A DNA stretch of 64,000 nucleotides. Origin: Codonopsis lanceolata (lineage: Eukaryota; Streptophyta; Magnoliopsida; Asterales; Campanulaceae). A model generated the notes under the pieces. The model was given only the letters and a program-made list of their open reading frames with translations, was not told the origin of the DNA and ran no database searches. Made by a program: the position numbers and the translations under genes. Each line of letters begins with the position of its first letter. Within the stretch, counting starts at the first letter, position 1. Below, piece by piece: positions 35,420-46,330 of the stretch. The DNA is taken from positions 56,555,693 to 56,619,692 of the forward strand of contig CM028379.1 of NCBI GenBank assembly GCA_013146195.2. The letters run 5' to 3'.

Positions 35420-35784
35420 GGAGGGGTTAACTAGTGTTAGAACATTTTATATTTTAAGATTATTCCTATACTTTTTAATAGGCAATGACTATTTTACCTT
35501 TTTACAAATGTACGCTTGTGTCATATGAGCATACTTAATGATCAAAAGTTAACAAAAGGATCAATGGTGTAAAAGTTTTCAGTTCAAGGACTATTTGCGA
35601 GGTGTAGGGACGAATTGCCAAAAAAATCCAAAACTACATGGACCAATTGTGTAATTTGCTCTAAATTTTAATCATTGACTAGCGCTCCAAAGACAAGTTC
35701 TAGAAATCCAAAGGTTTTTGTTAAATTCTTTTAGCTGGTTAATCTACCCCTTAGAATTTAGGATATCTATGTGCTAAAAACTCC

Positions 35785-35872
35785 ACCAACGAGCTCTAGC
35801 TCAATTGGTACTGCTCACTTCTCTTAACAGAGAGGTTGGGTGTTCGAGTCTCACTAGAGACACCCTGGACTT
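35785..35872 (+). mobile_element. tRNA-related SINE, split by a MITE
   Basis: Box A-like TAGCTCAATTGGTAC and box B-like TGTTCGAGTC. Similar AGAGAGGT and ACACCCTGG / GCACCCTGG pieces recur beyond the MITE at 36177-36285, so the SINE or a duplicated copy resumes there. Confidence 0.55.
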
Positions 35873-35875
35873 TAC

Positions 35876-36176
35876 GGTGTCGTTTGGTAGCCAGGATTAA
35901 GGCCAGATAGGATTAATAAGCCGAGTTGCCTGATGTTTGGTACGTAATAGGTGGTCGGGACTAATAGCACGAGTTATCCGGATAAAGTCATTATCCCCTC
36001 ACTATTAATACCAAGGGAGAGGGTGGTATTATTAGTGCCCTCACTAAAAAAAATTTGGATTAACATTTGTAATCTCAAAACTACCCTCGATATACAAGTG
36101 AGGATTAATAGTGAGGGCACTAATAATACTGAGATTAATAATACTGCTTATCCTTGTTCGACTACCAAACAAGCCC
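35876..36176. mobile_element. MITE, possibly PIF/Harbinger type
   Basis: Ends GGTGTCGTTTGGTAG and (reverse complement) GGGCTTGTTTGGTAG form a terminal inverted repeat; TAC borders both sides (35873-35875, 36177-36179). Internal inverted copies of CCTCACTATTAAT and GGATTAATAGTGAGG occur. 301 bp, noncoding. A 3-bp duplication suggests PIF/Harbinger, although its usual target is TWA. Confidence 0.6.
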
Positions 36177-36289
36177 TACAACTCTTAGTAGAGAGGTCGG
36201 GTAGGCACCCTGGGACTTAACTACTCTCAACCGAGAGGTCTGGTGTTCAAAGCCTCACCAGAGGCACCATTTGTTCGAGCCATACCAAA

Positions 36290-37196
36290 GGCATTATATC
36301 TATATAATTGTAGTCTTTCAAGGCATTAAAAAAAAATATGGTGCTAAAAACTCCGTATTTGTAATTGTAGAGATTTGTCTTTGGGCAGAAAATTCCATTT
36401 CTCATGTTTGGTTACACTCAGTAAATCGTTTAATTAAGATTTTCCACAATAAATTTGTTTATCATTCTTTTTTTGGATATATACATACTAATTTCTTGTG
36501 CTGGTTTGATATTCCAAGCCACGTGAAGTGTTTAATTTTCAAATGGAATTTTGACAAAAAAAATATTGATTTATTTCAAAATTATAGAACACCCAATTCG
36601 TACTACTTTTTAATTCGTAGCATTTATTTCAAATTAGACATTGACAAAGTTAGATCTAGATGAAAACATTGTTACCATGTCTTGGTATGAAATTGAATGG
36701 TCTTTTCCGCCGATTATCCATATATTAATTAATTTGAAGTCTTCTTTTTTGAAGTTTAATGGTAGGAGAAAATTATAGCAGGTCCACTGAACACAATGTT
36801 TAGCCTCAAAATCCTCTATCTTTTTATTTAACTGCTCAGGAATATTTTTGGTGTGAAAAAATGAATATACTCTTAATGAAAGGAAACACGCATGCTTCAG
36901 GCACGCGATACATCACAAATCTAAAATTGGTGCATCGCAACGCACATTAGGCACGAGGTTCATTGCAAATCCAAAGTCAATGCATCGCAAATAATTGTGT
37001 AATATGAGGTTCAAAATCGATACATCAGTGTTCAAAATTGATGTATCACAGTTATAAATCCGTGCATCTAGGAAAAGAGATATAATCACAGTCCACAAAC
37101 ACAAATGTATATATACTGCATGATAGTATATCATTGGTGGGAAAAAAAAAAAATTAATGAACAAAAGGCCATAAGTAATTAATGTATCTCTTTGTA
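36290..37196. other. No supported gene
   Basis: AT-rich DNA. An open frame of 130 codons near 36271-36663 has no recognisable motif and ordinary AT-rich composition; I do not call it. Confidence 0.4.
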
Positions 37197-37204
37197 TCTA
37201 TTGG

Positions 37205-37940
37205 TAGAGTTGTCAAGATAGGTTGGCGGGACGGGTCAACCGACAATCCGCTATAACCTACCATTTAGCGGGGCGGGGCGGGGCGGGCCAACCCATAAAA
37301 TGTGGTGGGCTGAGAAATTGCCAATCCAACCCAACCCATCTTGGGTTGTGGGTTGTGGGTTAGGCGGGCCAACCCACCAACTATTTTTTTTTCAATTAAT
37401 TTAAATAATAAAAATAATCGTAAATAGCATAAAAAAATGTCACAATCCATTACAAAATTATATTTTCTATTATTATATTTTTAATAGTGTTTTCTAACAA
37501 CTTTCTCTAATATTTATAGTATAAAATGAGAAAAAAAATTGAAGTAAGAAATTGTTTTATCATTACTCTTTTTGTATGTTCTTACAATCATTTTTCTATA
37601 AATATTGCGGTTAATATACCTTATTCTGACATATTTCGTTGCTATAAGTGCCACTTTTTGAACGAATTCAAAATCATTTACTAATATTTCAGATATAAAA
37701 AATAATCTTACATTTTGAGGGAAAAATGATTTAAACTAATTATTTAAAACTTATGACTTGGTTATTTGAAACTAGTATATGGCGGGTCAACCCGCCCCAA
37801 CCCACCTTAACCCGCAACCCGCCGCGGACTCAACCCGTTTGACTCACCTCCTAATGGGTTCATATTTTTCCAAACCAACCCACCTTTTTAAGTGGCAAGG
37901 CGGACCAACCCAACAGACCCAACCCATTTTGACAACTCTA
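37205..37940. mobile_element. Nonautonomous hAT element with 8-bp TSD
   Basis: Termini TAGAGTTGTCAAGATAGG and (reverse complement) TAGAGTTGTCAAAATGGG. The 8-bp direct repeat TCTATTGG is identical on both sides (37197-37204, 37941-37948). Subterminal CGGGGCGGGGCGGG and AACCCGCCCCAACC blocks mirror each other. It shares the TAGAG terminus and G/C-rich subterminal design with the element at 16194-17230. No transposase. Confidence 0.85.
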
Positions 37941-37948
37941 TCTATTGG

Positions 37949-38669
37949 TTAAAGGAAGGGAGTGGTAGCGGACATTCATGGCGATGACTAAGACTATGGA
38001 GTGAAGCAGAAGTAATGAAGAAAGTGAGGGGTGGGGGGTCCGTGATCGAAGAACATGAAAATGTATCAAGAATGGTAGGCTTATGGCGTGTTTATTAGGG
38101 CATGAACAACAAAGCTCCTCATTTGGGGAGCTTAAGCTTCTTTTTTTTTTTTTTTATTAAAATAAAATGTCATTAAGCTCTCCACTTAAGCTTCTCAATA
38201 AAAATAATCTTTCAACAATGCACAAACTCCAATACTTTTATATACTTCGTCATCTTTATCTCCAATAATTTAATATTTTTATAGAAAAATGGCTAGAAAT
38301 TTGAAAAATTCATATAAATTTTTTATGATATCCAAATGAAACAAACCAAGTCTCTATTTGTAGGTAAAAATATTTACTTTAATACATGAAAAAAAATATA
38401 TAAAAAAATATTTTTTATGACTGAAAATTGACGAAAAAAGAAAATGGAGGAAAAGTAAATAGTGATGGATGTGGAAAGGAGGGAGGAAGAGGCATGTTTT
38501 TGGCTTGTTGGATTGTTAAGCTTGGGAGCTTAAGAAGCTCCCAATCCACCTTTATGCTTAATTAAGCTCTTTTAGGAACCTTTGTTATTTGCCAAAATCT
38601 TAAAAGAATCCCTTGGAATTGGCTTTAGCTCTCCTGTTGTTTTTGGTCTTAGAGCTTTACTCTCTATAG
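37949..38669. other. No supported gene; short inverted motifs
   Basis: GGGGAGCTTAAGCTTC near 38136 and GGGAGCTTAAGAAGCTCCC near 38525 suggest a degraded small inverted-repeat element, but I could not define ends or a target duplication. Confidence 0.35.
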
Positions 38670-38678
38670 TTTAGGATT

Positions 38679-40027
38679 GGGAAAATCTCACCATTGGTCC
38701 CTCGACTATGGGATGGTTACAGTAATAGTCTCTTAACAATTTTTTTACCAATATTGGGTCCTGCAAGTATTAATTTTTTAAAGGCGCAGGCCTTTTGATG
38801 AATGTCGTTAGAAAAATACCGTTAAGTTTCCCATGTACATTTAATAAGAGCAAAAATGAAATATTTTCAAACTTAACTTAAATCAAAATTTTCAATCCAA
38901 GCCCTAAATTTTGAATAAGGACCCTAAGACCTTCTTCCCCAATTTTTTTGGGAAACTCAGGAGAACTCTCCGTTTTAGGCTTAGTGTTCCGTACCGGGGG
39001 ACCAGTGTTGTTCTCCAACCGAGACACAGTGAAGTTCCACATGGAGGAATGATTGTATTCCTCCTCATCATCATCGACGACCTCCTCTGACTAGTCATCA
39101 AAGTTGGACTTCGTACCACCGCGGGCAGTGATGCTCTCGAGATCGTCATTGGAGGTGAGCACACCGTCTCCAGTGTCGGAGAAGGAGGAGGGGAAAGTCG
39201 ACGCGTGGCTGTCGGTTGGGAGTTTGTGCTTGTGGATGGATGATGTGGCGAAGGTCAAAGGGGAGTGGGAAAGGGACGGTAACTGTGAGATACGAAAACG
39301 GCGTGGAGTCGTCAAATGAGACGAGTGTGTGCCATTTTCTTCCTTTTTAATTTTTAGACTTTTGCAGAATAATTTATTAAAAAAAAATAGGGTTCTGAAG
39401 AGAGGAGAGATTATTTAGGGTTTTGTGTGGGAATTTGATTGATCTTTGCAGAGTTCACGAAAGGGTTGTTTTCCATATCGACAATGCTTCAATTAATGGA
39501 TTTGCCCATGTTTCCCAATGATATTACGTACGACATTATTATTACTCAGAAATTGAAAGGTAAAAAAGGGGGGGACATGTTTGATGCTATAGGGTAGCAC
39601 TATCCTAATTAACCACTTGATTGGGAAAGAAGGCCTTAATTTTTTATTTAAAGACAAAAAATTAAGGGCTTAGGGTTGGAGATCAATGGTGCGATATGTC
39701 TTTGGACAGTCACAGAGAAATTGGCGAGTAAAAACAAAAATCAGTTGGGTTTCCTAAAACAAATTAGGGAAGAAGTCCTTAGGGACATTTTTCAAACTTT
39801 AGGGATTTGATTGTAAATTTTGATATAAGTTAGGTTTTAATAAAATTGAGTTTAGCCCTTACTAAATGGACATGAAAACCTTAACGGTATTTCTCTAACG
39901 CATCCATCAAAAGGACTGTAACTATAAACAATCAATACTCGTAGGATGCAATTTTGACAAAAAAAAAATGTTAATGACTATTACTGTGAACGTCCCATTG
40001 TTGAAGGACAAATGATTTAATTTGCCC
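38679..40027. mobile_element. Mutator-like element with long TIRs
   Basis: About 240-bp terminal inverted repeats: 38679-38935 against 39775-40027. They share ACAGTAATAGTC, CCTTTTGATG, AAATACCGTTAAG and CTTCTTCCC, and start GGGAAAATCTCACCATTGG / GGGCAAATTAAATCATTTG. Flanking 9-mers TTTAGGATT and TTTATATAT agree at 6 of 9 positions. No transposase. The centre (about 38940-39400) is coding-like, so this is a second Pack-MULE candidate. Confidence 0.65.
38874..39360 (-). pseudogene. Coding-like fragment inside a MULE, not recognised
   Basis: One minus-strand frame stays open across about 440 bases except for a TAG at about 39093. It reads HKHKLPTDSHASTFPSSF, DDLESITARGGTKSNFDD, the stop, then SEEVVDDDEEEYNHSSM and WNFTVSRLENNTGPPVR. 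GC content and codon character are far above the flanking AT-rich repeats, suggesting captured gene DNA. The frame runs into the left inverted repeat near 38930. The acidic patch and lack of any known motif give no function. Confidence 0.35.
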
Positions 40028-40361
40028 TTTATATATCCCAGAAGTTCATATCATAAGAGGAAGAAGAGGGAGGGGAGAGGAGAGGAGAAGTACGTGTTGG
40101 TATTTTAGGAAGAAATTAACAAAAGTGGACTTTAGTGGTTAAAAAAAATAAGGGACTAAAGAGGTTGAAAATCTTGAAAAGTAAACCGGCTTGAATTAAT
40201 CCATTGTTAAAGTTACAATTCGAAGCCCGCATCGTACGTGCATGAAACAGTCCTATATATACATGCTTCATTCTAAATAGATATATGATATCACGAATTA
40301 GAGTCTGTGGTATTATTACAAGTTTTAATGTTAGTGCGATTACATCAAATCTAATTAAATA

Positions 40362-40621
40362 CTCCCTCCGTCCCTAATTTATTGTCCAGTTTGACCCGGC
40401 GTACCGTTTAAGAAAAAACCTATTTTACTGGATTATTAATATTGGTTTAATGTGTTGTTTCCTTTAAAGCCCATGTGTATGTGGCTCATAATTAAAGTAG
40501 GGTGAAAAAGTAAGGGTAAAGTGGTAAAAGTGATGTTCTAAAAAGGTAAGTTTCAAAGTGGACAATTATTTTGGGACGGACGAAAAAGGAAAGGAGGACG
40601 ATAATTTAGGGACGGAGGGAG
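40362..40621. mobile_element. Stowaway MITE
   Basis: Ends CTCCCTCCGTCCCTAAT and (reverse complement) CTCCCTCCGTCCCTAAA are near-perfect inverted repeats flanked by TA on both sides (40360-40361, 40622-40623). 260 bp, noncoding, the classic Stowaway form. Confidence 0.92.
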
Positions 40622-40623
40622 TA

Positions 40624-41440
40624 TTTACATTGTTAGATCAAATATGTATTTTTAAGTAATAACATGAACATTCCAAATCATCACTAACCTACTCATCTAA
40701 TGACCCTAACACTAAAGATCTTACTAATATCACAAGCTATAGGTTGTAATATTTTTTGCCTTCTAAATATACTCCTTCAGTTTTATCAATCAAGCCCTAA
40801 TAAAAATAGAAAAATACACGTTACTATTCATGCACACACCCATGGCGCTTATGCGCCATCTTCCGAATTCTGTCTACTCTTGCGCCTTTGCATTCGTGCC
40901 ACCACGGGCGATCGCGCCACTAACCGTGCGCGCGGTCCAACAATAACAGTAATTAGTAACAAGTGCATACCCTCGGTTTCACTTAGGGGGATTCTGCTCT
41001 TATATAAAGAATATAGTCATACTATCTAGCAAACTTTATTATAAATATTTATCTACTATGAAGTTTTTTCTTAGGTAAATGACACAAATGGTCCCAGTAA
41101 ATTTTGGTTTTCTTGCCATTGGTTCTTGAACTAAAATTTTGAAAAACTTTGTCCTTGTGCATATCAATGTCAACTCAATAGGTCTTTCCTCAAATTTTGT
41201 TAATTTTCTAAGGTTAAGTCCACCCACATGCATGCCATTGAATTTTGGGTAAGGGTAATATTATCTTTTATAGAAAAAGTACGTGGGCGATTTGTGTCCA
41301 TGGATACAGCACGCCATTTTGAGATCTTCCATACTACCCTTCAGAATTCAATCCCCAGCCATTGCATATTTGCATTATCATGGAAGGAGTAGAAAGAGTC
41401 ACTTGTTCACTTCGCAATGAGTTGTTACCTGGAGATATAA
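40624..41440. other. No gene; MULE-TIR-like stretch
   Basis: About 41071-41290 (GGTAAATGACACAAATGGTCCC onward, in pieces) resembles the inner sequence of Mutator-type inverted repeats found elsewhere here, but no opposite end was located. Confidence 0.35.
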
Positions 41441-42665
41441 TGTAACACCCCAATTCGATCTTCCGACATCATGAGATCCCTACAATTTGTCCACATCACT
41501 ATTTCCAAATACTAAACCATAAAACATCAAAATAAAACATTCAAATTTTCCTATTCAATACATATGAGTCTAGTACAAGTTCAAAATATAATAGACACAA
41601 TAAATCTCAAACAAATGTTTATTCCTGAAAATATTTGTCAAATCTAAGAAAATTAATCTTGTCCGAGCCCTTCAAATGGTCCACACGATCCCAAAGGATT
41701 TCAAATTTACTTACAACCCAGAAGAAAATAGAAAAAAAGGGTAAGCGAACAATGTCAAGCAATTCATATACAACTCCTCAGGTTTCTAAGGAGGAGTTGA
41801 CCTAAATATATTTCGTCAAAGGTCAAATAATTTAAATGACCAAAAATTGCGTCATCAAGATGTAGAGATTATAAAATCAAATAAAAATGTAAATCGAGAA
41901 TTCCAAGTGAAAGATAAGGCTCAAAACAAATACGAGATATTCAATTGCCGCTAACCATCCCATTCAGGTTGGAAACAAAGAACACCGTGAAGTCAATGAT
42001 CACTTAAGTGGTCAATTCGACTGAGCTACTTATGATAGATTACGATGCCCAGACTAAAAGTATATCCGGATAACCTCACCACATGTCAGGTGGTGTCAAA
42101 TCATTAAAGTTCACAAATGTTACATATTTCACGTAACAACTTATTTTCTTAGTGATCACGGAGGAGTTCCAAATAAAGTCAAGCGTCCAAAAATATATGT
42201 AATCCATTTTTCCAGCAGTTGATATTTCAAGAAGTCAAACATGAGTTACAAAAGTTTCAAAATTCGGATTATGAACAAAATAGGTTCGACGGAGTTCAAA
42301 GCAAATATCGGCGAATGTCGAACATGGGTTTACAAAGAAAGTGTTAAGCCAATAAAGTTATAACGAAACCTCTAGAATAAAATATGGTGATCAAAATACT
42401 TAAGAAGTATAATCACTTACCTTGCTATCTTGTAAGTAACAAAACACAACCATCAAACCTCGAGCGAGCGTTAACTCCTCTTGCCGAATCTTAAAGCAAG
42501 GACTCTCGGCCTCGTCGACGGAGGTTCGGTGTGCGGCCCCGGTTCCTTTCACTCCAAGACTTCGCCAACGATTTCCCTCGTGCACAGAGTTTCTATGCGT
42601 CGGTTGCTTTGCGACTTTGCCAAAGACTCCCGTCGTGATGTCAGATCTCTCAACCTCTCTCTCAC
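41441..42665. mobile_element. LTR-like repeat starting TGTAACACCCC
   Basis: TGTAACACCCCAATTCG is a common start of plant gypsy LTRs (recall). The sequence is noncoding to the 100-N gap, with a GC-richer end (42460-42660) lacking recognisable protein. Neither orientation nor the other end can be fixed. Confidence 0.35.
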
Positions 42666-42765
42666 NNNNNNNNNNNNNNNNNNNNNNNNNNNNNNNNNNN
42701 NNNNNNNNNNNNNNNNNNNNNNNNNNNNNNNNNNNNNNNNNNNNNNNNNNNNNNNNNNNNNNNNN
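42666..42765. other. Assembly gap (100 N)
   Basis: Exactly 100 N. It separates the LTR-like repeat from the reverse transcriptase start of copia element C3, so most of that element's reverse transcriptase is unassembled, deleted or elsewhere. Confidence 0.98.
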
Positions 42766-43020
42766 AACGAAGGAGAGCATCAAATTCTAGAGCCATGGCA
42801 CGACGCCACTCGGTAGTTTTATTGGCAGAAGCGTGGGTTCAAAAGGAGACTTGAGAGGGAGACGCTGGGTGGTGGTGGATATTTTATAGATGGCTTGGGA
42901 TGAGGACGAAGTTGCATGGGATGAGTATGAGTGGAACGAGGAAGGGAGATAGGTGGATTGGGCACAACTGAGGGGGGAAGGCAAAGGTGGCATGGCACTA
43001 GATGAGGGATTGAGCAAGAG
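42766..43020 (-). pseudogene. Copia C3: linker and start of reverse transcriptase
   Basis: On the minus strand a Pro/Ser-rich linker with THPMQLRPHPK is followed, with a frameshift, by TEWRRAMALEFDALLR. This is the usual opening of the copia reverse transcriptase domain (W..AM..E..AL). It continues the element at 43627-46192 across the foldback insertion, and stops at the gap. Confidence 0.7.
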
Positions 43021-43626
43021 GATGCCGCAGTCATTGATTTTAAGATATGATAGCTGATATTTTGATTTATTATTAGGTATTTTTTGAGGGATTTAGAAGT
43101 GATTTTAAGCATAATTGATTTCCATATTTAAGTACATACATTATTAGGTTACTATATATGTTAGGCAAGTTTTTAGAAAGTTTTAGCTTGTTTTCCAAGC
43201 TTTATGAGAAACTGATAAATATCAAGACTGTTGAGATCGCGCACACTACCAGTAATGATCTTCTAAATCCTGTTGAGGTTCGCAAACCTACCACGATTTA
43301 GGCATCAATTTCGTTGATTCACAAAGAATACCGAAAATTGGAAGGAAACAAATCAATTCTTAAAATTCAAGCCAAATTCGGAATTACATCGAGTCATATA
43401 TTTATATGACTCATAAAGCTTGGAAAACAAGCTAAAACTTTCTAAAAACTTGCCTAACATATATAGTAACCTAATGGAACTTAAATATATCAATTAAATG
43501 CTTAAATCTACTTCTAAATATAAAAATACTACCCTAATAAATATAAATCCGAAAATTACAATATAATCACAATCAACTAGATATAATAAAGTATATCTTA
43601 AAATCAATTTGACTTGCTCCTGCATC
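43021..43626. mobile_element. Foldback element inserted in copia C3
   Basis: Arms of roughly 190-220 bp (43021-43210 and 43405-43626) are reverse complements of each other. They start GATGC.G.AG, then TTGATTTTAAGATAT, and end with TAGGTTACTATATATG and TTGTTTTCCAAGCTTTATGAG. A loop of about 195 bp contains a shorter inverted pair CATATATTTATATG. AGAG lies on both sides (43017-43020, 43627-43630), a possible 4-bp target duplication. Copia linker sequence resumes on either side, so this is an insertion. No coding capacity; family unknown. Confidence 0.7.
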
Positions 43627-44815
43627 AGAGAGGTTGGGAAGGAAGATGCATGTGTAGGGGAGGGAGAAGTAGATAAAATGGGTAACACGGTTGTGTCAAC
43701 GTGGGAGAGGAGGGTGGAGGAGGAATGGGAGGAGCAGGAGAAGGCGGCTGGATTGGTGCACTTGACGGCTGGGTAGGGAACACAAGAGGAAGGGTGTGGG
43801 AATTGACCAAGGAAGGGGTGGGTGAAGATAAATTTGTGGGAACTGAGGCCCAAGGAGTAGGAGGTGGACTAAGAACGGAAGAAGTAGGAGGAGGGCCAAG
43901 GATAGATGGTCCAGAAAAAGGAAAAGTGAATTCATCAAAGCGCACATAACGAGCAATGTACATACGTTTAGTTTGAGGATCAAAACAACGATAACCCAAA
44001 TGATTTGGACTATAACTCAAGAAAACGCACGGGGAGGATCGAAAAGACATTTTGTGGCGAGTGTATGGGCGGTAATGAGGATAACATAAACAATCAAAAA
44101 CTTTAATAAAAGAGTAGTCCGGTGAAGATTTGAAGAGACACTCGAAGGGGGAAACACCATGGGACATTCTAGAGGGCATACGATTTATGAGATAGACTGC
44201 TGTTTCAAAGGCGAATTCCCAGAATGGAAACGGAACGGAGCTATGAGCAAGTAAGGAGAGACCTGTTTCAACGATATGATGATGACGACGCTCAACGGAA
44301 CCATTTTGAGCGTGAGTGTGGGGGCAAGGAAGACGATGATTTATGCCACAAGATTGGAAATAGGTACTAAGGGGACGATATTCACCGCCCCAATCGCTTT
44401 GAATATATTTTATTTTTGTATTGAATTGACGTTCAACGAGAAGCTGAAATTGTTTGAAGATGGGCAAAACGTCAGATTTCTGACGCATGGGATAATACAA
44501 AATGAATTTAGAAAATGCATCCACAAAGATAACAAAATAACGATTTCCATTAGGAGAGGGATAATAAGAGGGACCCCATACATCAGTATATACCAGTTCA
44601 AGCACTGAAGTACTACAAGTCTTATTTGCAAAAAGTGGAAACCTAGAAGACTTGCCGAGTTGACAAGCATTACACAAAGTACGAGAAGGAGAGGAAGAAC
44701 AAGGCAAACTATTCCTATTTATAATTTGACCCAGAATCTTGAGATGCAGATGACCGAGACGCTGATGCCAACAATCAGACGAGACTTTTTCGGACAGGGA
44801 AGCTGACGGAGGCAC
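43627..44815 (-). pseudogene. Copia C3: GAG-pre-integrase and integrase
   Basis: A continuous 396-codon frame. CWHQRLGHLH starts the GAG-pre-integrase zinc region, with CNACQLGKSSRFP completing HHCC. The integrase core has LVYTDVWGP, IQSDWGGEY and NGSVERRHHHIVE, so the D, D and E positions are present (QSDWGGEY replaces the common SDNGGE). YINRMPS-type and PHYRPYTRHKM motifs follow. Integrase inserts element cDNA into the chromosome. A Pro/Ser-rich linker ends where the foldback begins. A TGA at about 44836 separates it from the protease frame. Confidence 0.85.
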
Positions 44816-44836
44816 GGAAGATAGCGAATAAAGACC

Positions 44837-45545
44837 TCAATTACTCGGACCGGTGAGAAGCGTTTGCTTGGTGACCTGATCCTTGACACACAAAAAAAAA
44901 AGATGAAATTCAAAGAAAACATTATTATCCTTAGTAAACTGCTGAACAGAAAGAATGGATTTAGAAAGAGAAGGAACATGAAAGACATATGGCAAATTAA
45001 AAGAACGAGAGTTGGAGGGTATAGACGAAGAACCAATATGTCTGATGGAGAGAGGTTTACCACTTCCAACATTAAGAGTATCCATGCCATGATAGTCATC
45101 ATATTGAGATAGACTAGTGAGATCGAGTGTTACATGATGAGTGGCACTCGTATCAGGAAACCAAGTGAACGGAGTTGGAGGGGACTGATGATGAACCAAA
45201 TGAGCCTGAAGAGAGTAAGTTGAGGTAGAGGGTGGAGTGGGCAGAAGCCCAGACTGAGTGTAGAAGCAGTTTGCAGTGACATGATTGGTACGACCACAGG
45301 TGGTGCAAGGGGGACGAGGAGAAAAGGAGTGATGTGGGGTAGGTGGATAAGAAGGGTGAGAGTACGGACGACCACGACCATGACCCCTAGTGTTACGACC
45401 ACAACCTCGAAAAGAGGTGCTACCACTATGCTGAGAGTAATGAGCTGTTGGTGTTGGAGGAGGAGATGGGTCGGGAGTGGATGGGGCAATTTTAAGAGAG
45501 GAGAATTGATCACGATTCAGGAACTCATTACTTACTAAGGTCATG
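44837..45545 (-). pseudogene. Copia C3: gag C-terminus and protease
   Basis: Contains the zinc knuckle CTTCGRTNHVTANCFY and an aspartic protease start WFPDTSATHHVTLDL, with DTS replacing the usual DSG/DSA, followed by LNVGSGKPLSIRHIGSSS. It is linked to the upstream gag by a one-base-type frameshift near 45550 and to integrase by a single TGA. These few lesions suggest a fairly recent loss compared with copia C2. Confidence 0.8.
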
Positions 45546-46160
45546 GAGTTCGGGGTAAGAGACGGGTTCAGCTCGAGCAGATAAAGTGGTGACAAGAGTT
45601 TTGAACTCAGAGTTTAGACCACGGAAAACATAAATGTTAAACTCAGGGTCCGACACTGGACGACCAGAAGTGGCGAGTTCATCAACGTAAGATTTGGCAC
45701 ATTGGAGGTAGGCTGTGACAGTGTCATTGTCTTGACGGAGGTCGTGAAGATGAGCGTGAAGGTTAAGGATACGTGTGTGGGAAGGGGAAGCAAAGGTAGA
45801 GGAAAGAGTAGTCCAAATCTCGGCAGAGGTAGAGCAGCCAACTACCATAGGAAGAACAGATTCGGATAGGGACGAGATGAGCATGCTCATCACAATTTGG
45901 TCTTGTTCAAACCAAGACTGATAGGCTGGGTTAGGCTGGGGTTTAGATTTGTTTGGGACAGTAGTAAGAGCCGAAGGTTGAGGATGAGAGCCATCAGTGA
46001 AACCGATTAGCTTTTGACCACGGAGAAAGGGGAGGATTTGGGGTTTCCAGTATAAAAAATTAGTAGCAGTAAGTTTTAAAGAGAGAAAGTGATGAGTAGA
46101 GTTCAGGGATGGAGTGGTTGGGGTGGGGAGAGGAGAGGACAAGTCACATGTGGTTGCCAT
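45546..46160 (-). pseudogene. Copia C3: gag
   Basis: Starts at ATG 46160 (MATTCDLSSPLPTPTTPS), 21 bases after the primer-binding site. It carries LKLTATNFLYWKPQILPFL and SWFEQDQIVMSMLISSLS, then LNLHAHLHDLRQDNDTVTAY, FRGLNSEFKTLVTTLSAR, all typical of copia gag. The frame is intact until it shifts near 45550 into the protease frame. It differs from the gag of C1 and C2, so C3 is a separate family. Confidence 0.82.
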
Positions 46161-46180
46161 TGTGCTTTGGATACCTAGCA

Positions 46181-46192
46181 GCTCTGATACCA
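46181..46192 (-). promoter_or_regulatory. Primer-binding site of copia C3
   Basis: Minus-strand TGGTATCAGAGC, complementary to initiator methionine tRNA, 20 bases upstream of the gag ATG. Confidence 0.85.
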
Positions 46193-46330
46193 AATTAAAT
46201 CCTTAAGGAACGTGAATTGAAATAAATCCCACTTATCGATCAGGGGATTTGATTGTTGTATTTATAACCACAGTATACAGAAGATAAGGATTACAAAATA
46301 GATAATGATAAGATGATAACTACAACAGAA
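46193..46330 (-). mobile_element. Copia C3 5' LTR (start uncertain)
   Basis: Lies upstream of the primer-binding site; TTATAAATAC at about 46261-46270 (minus) is a TATA box. TGTTGTAGTTATC at about 46330 is a possible LTR start, but the LTR could be longer since no 3' LTR is available for comparison. Confidence 0.5.

Larger units (their letters stand above)
33027..35661. mobile_element. Pack-MULE carrying ribose-5-phosphate isomerase fragment
   Basis: Termini GGGCAAACTACACAATTGG and (reverse complement) GAGCAAATTACACAATTGG extend inward as long inverted repeats sharing TCCATGTAGTTT. The 9-bp direct repeat TAAATTTTA matches exactly on both sides (33018-33026, 35662-35670), the Mutator hallmark. 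No transposase is present. Inside are a host-gene fragment (33640-35241), a nested hAT (34117-35190) and a SINE (35279-35419). The order of events can be read from the nesting: capture first, then hAT and SINE. Confidence 0.88.

Noticed and set aside
36271..36663. 130-codon open frame
   Set aside because: AT-rich composition, no motif, no splice or promoter support; it overlaps a SINE-like piece at its start.
40820..40940. Coding exon in a GC-rich island
   Set aside because: Contains a short palindrome (ATGGCGCTTATGCGCCAT) but no open frame with recognisable product; too little to call.
43701..43949. Gly-rich plus-strand frames over copia C3
   Set aside because: They are antisense shadows of the Pro/Ser-rich linker of the real minus-strand polyprotein.
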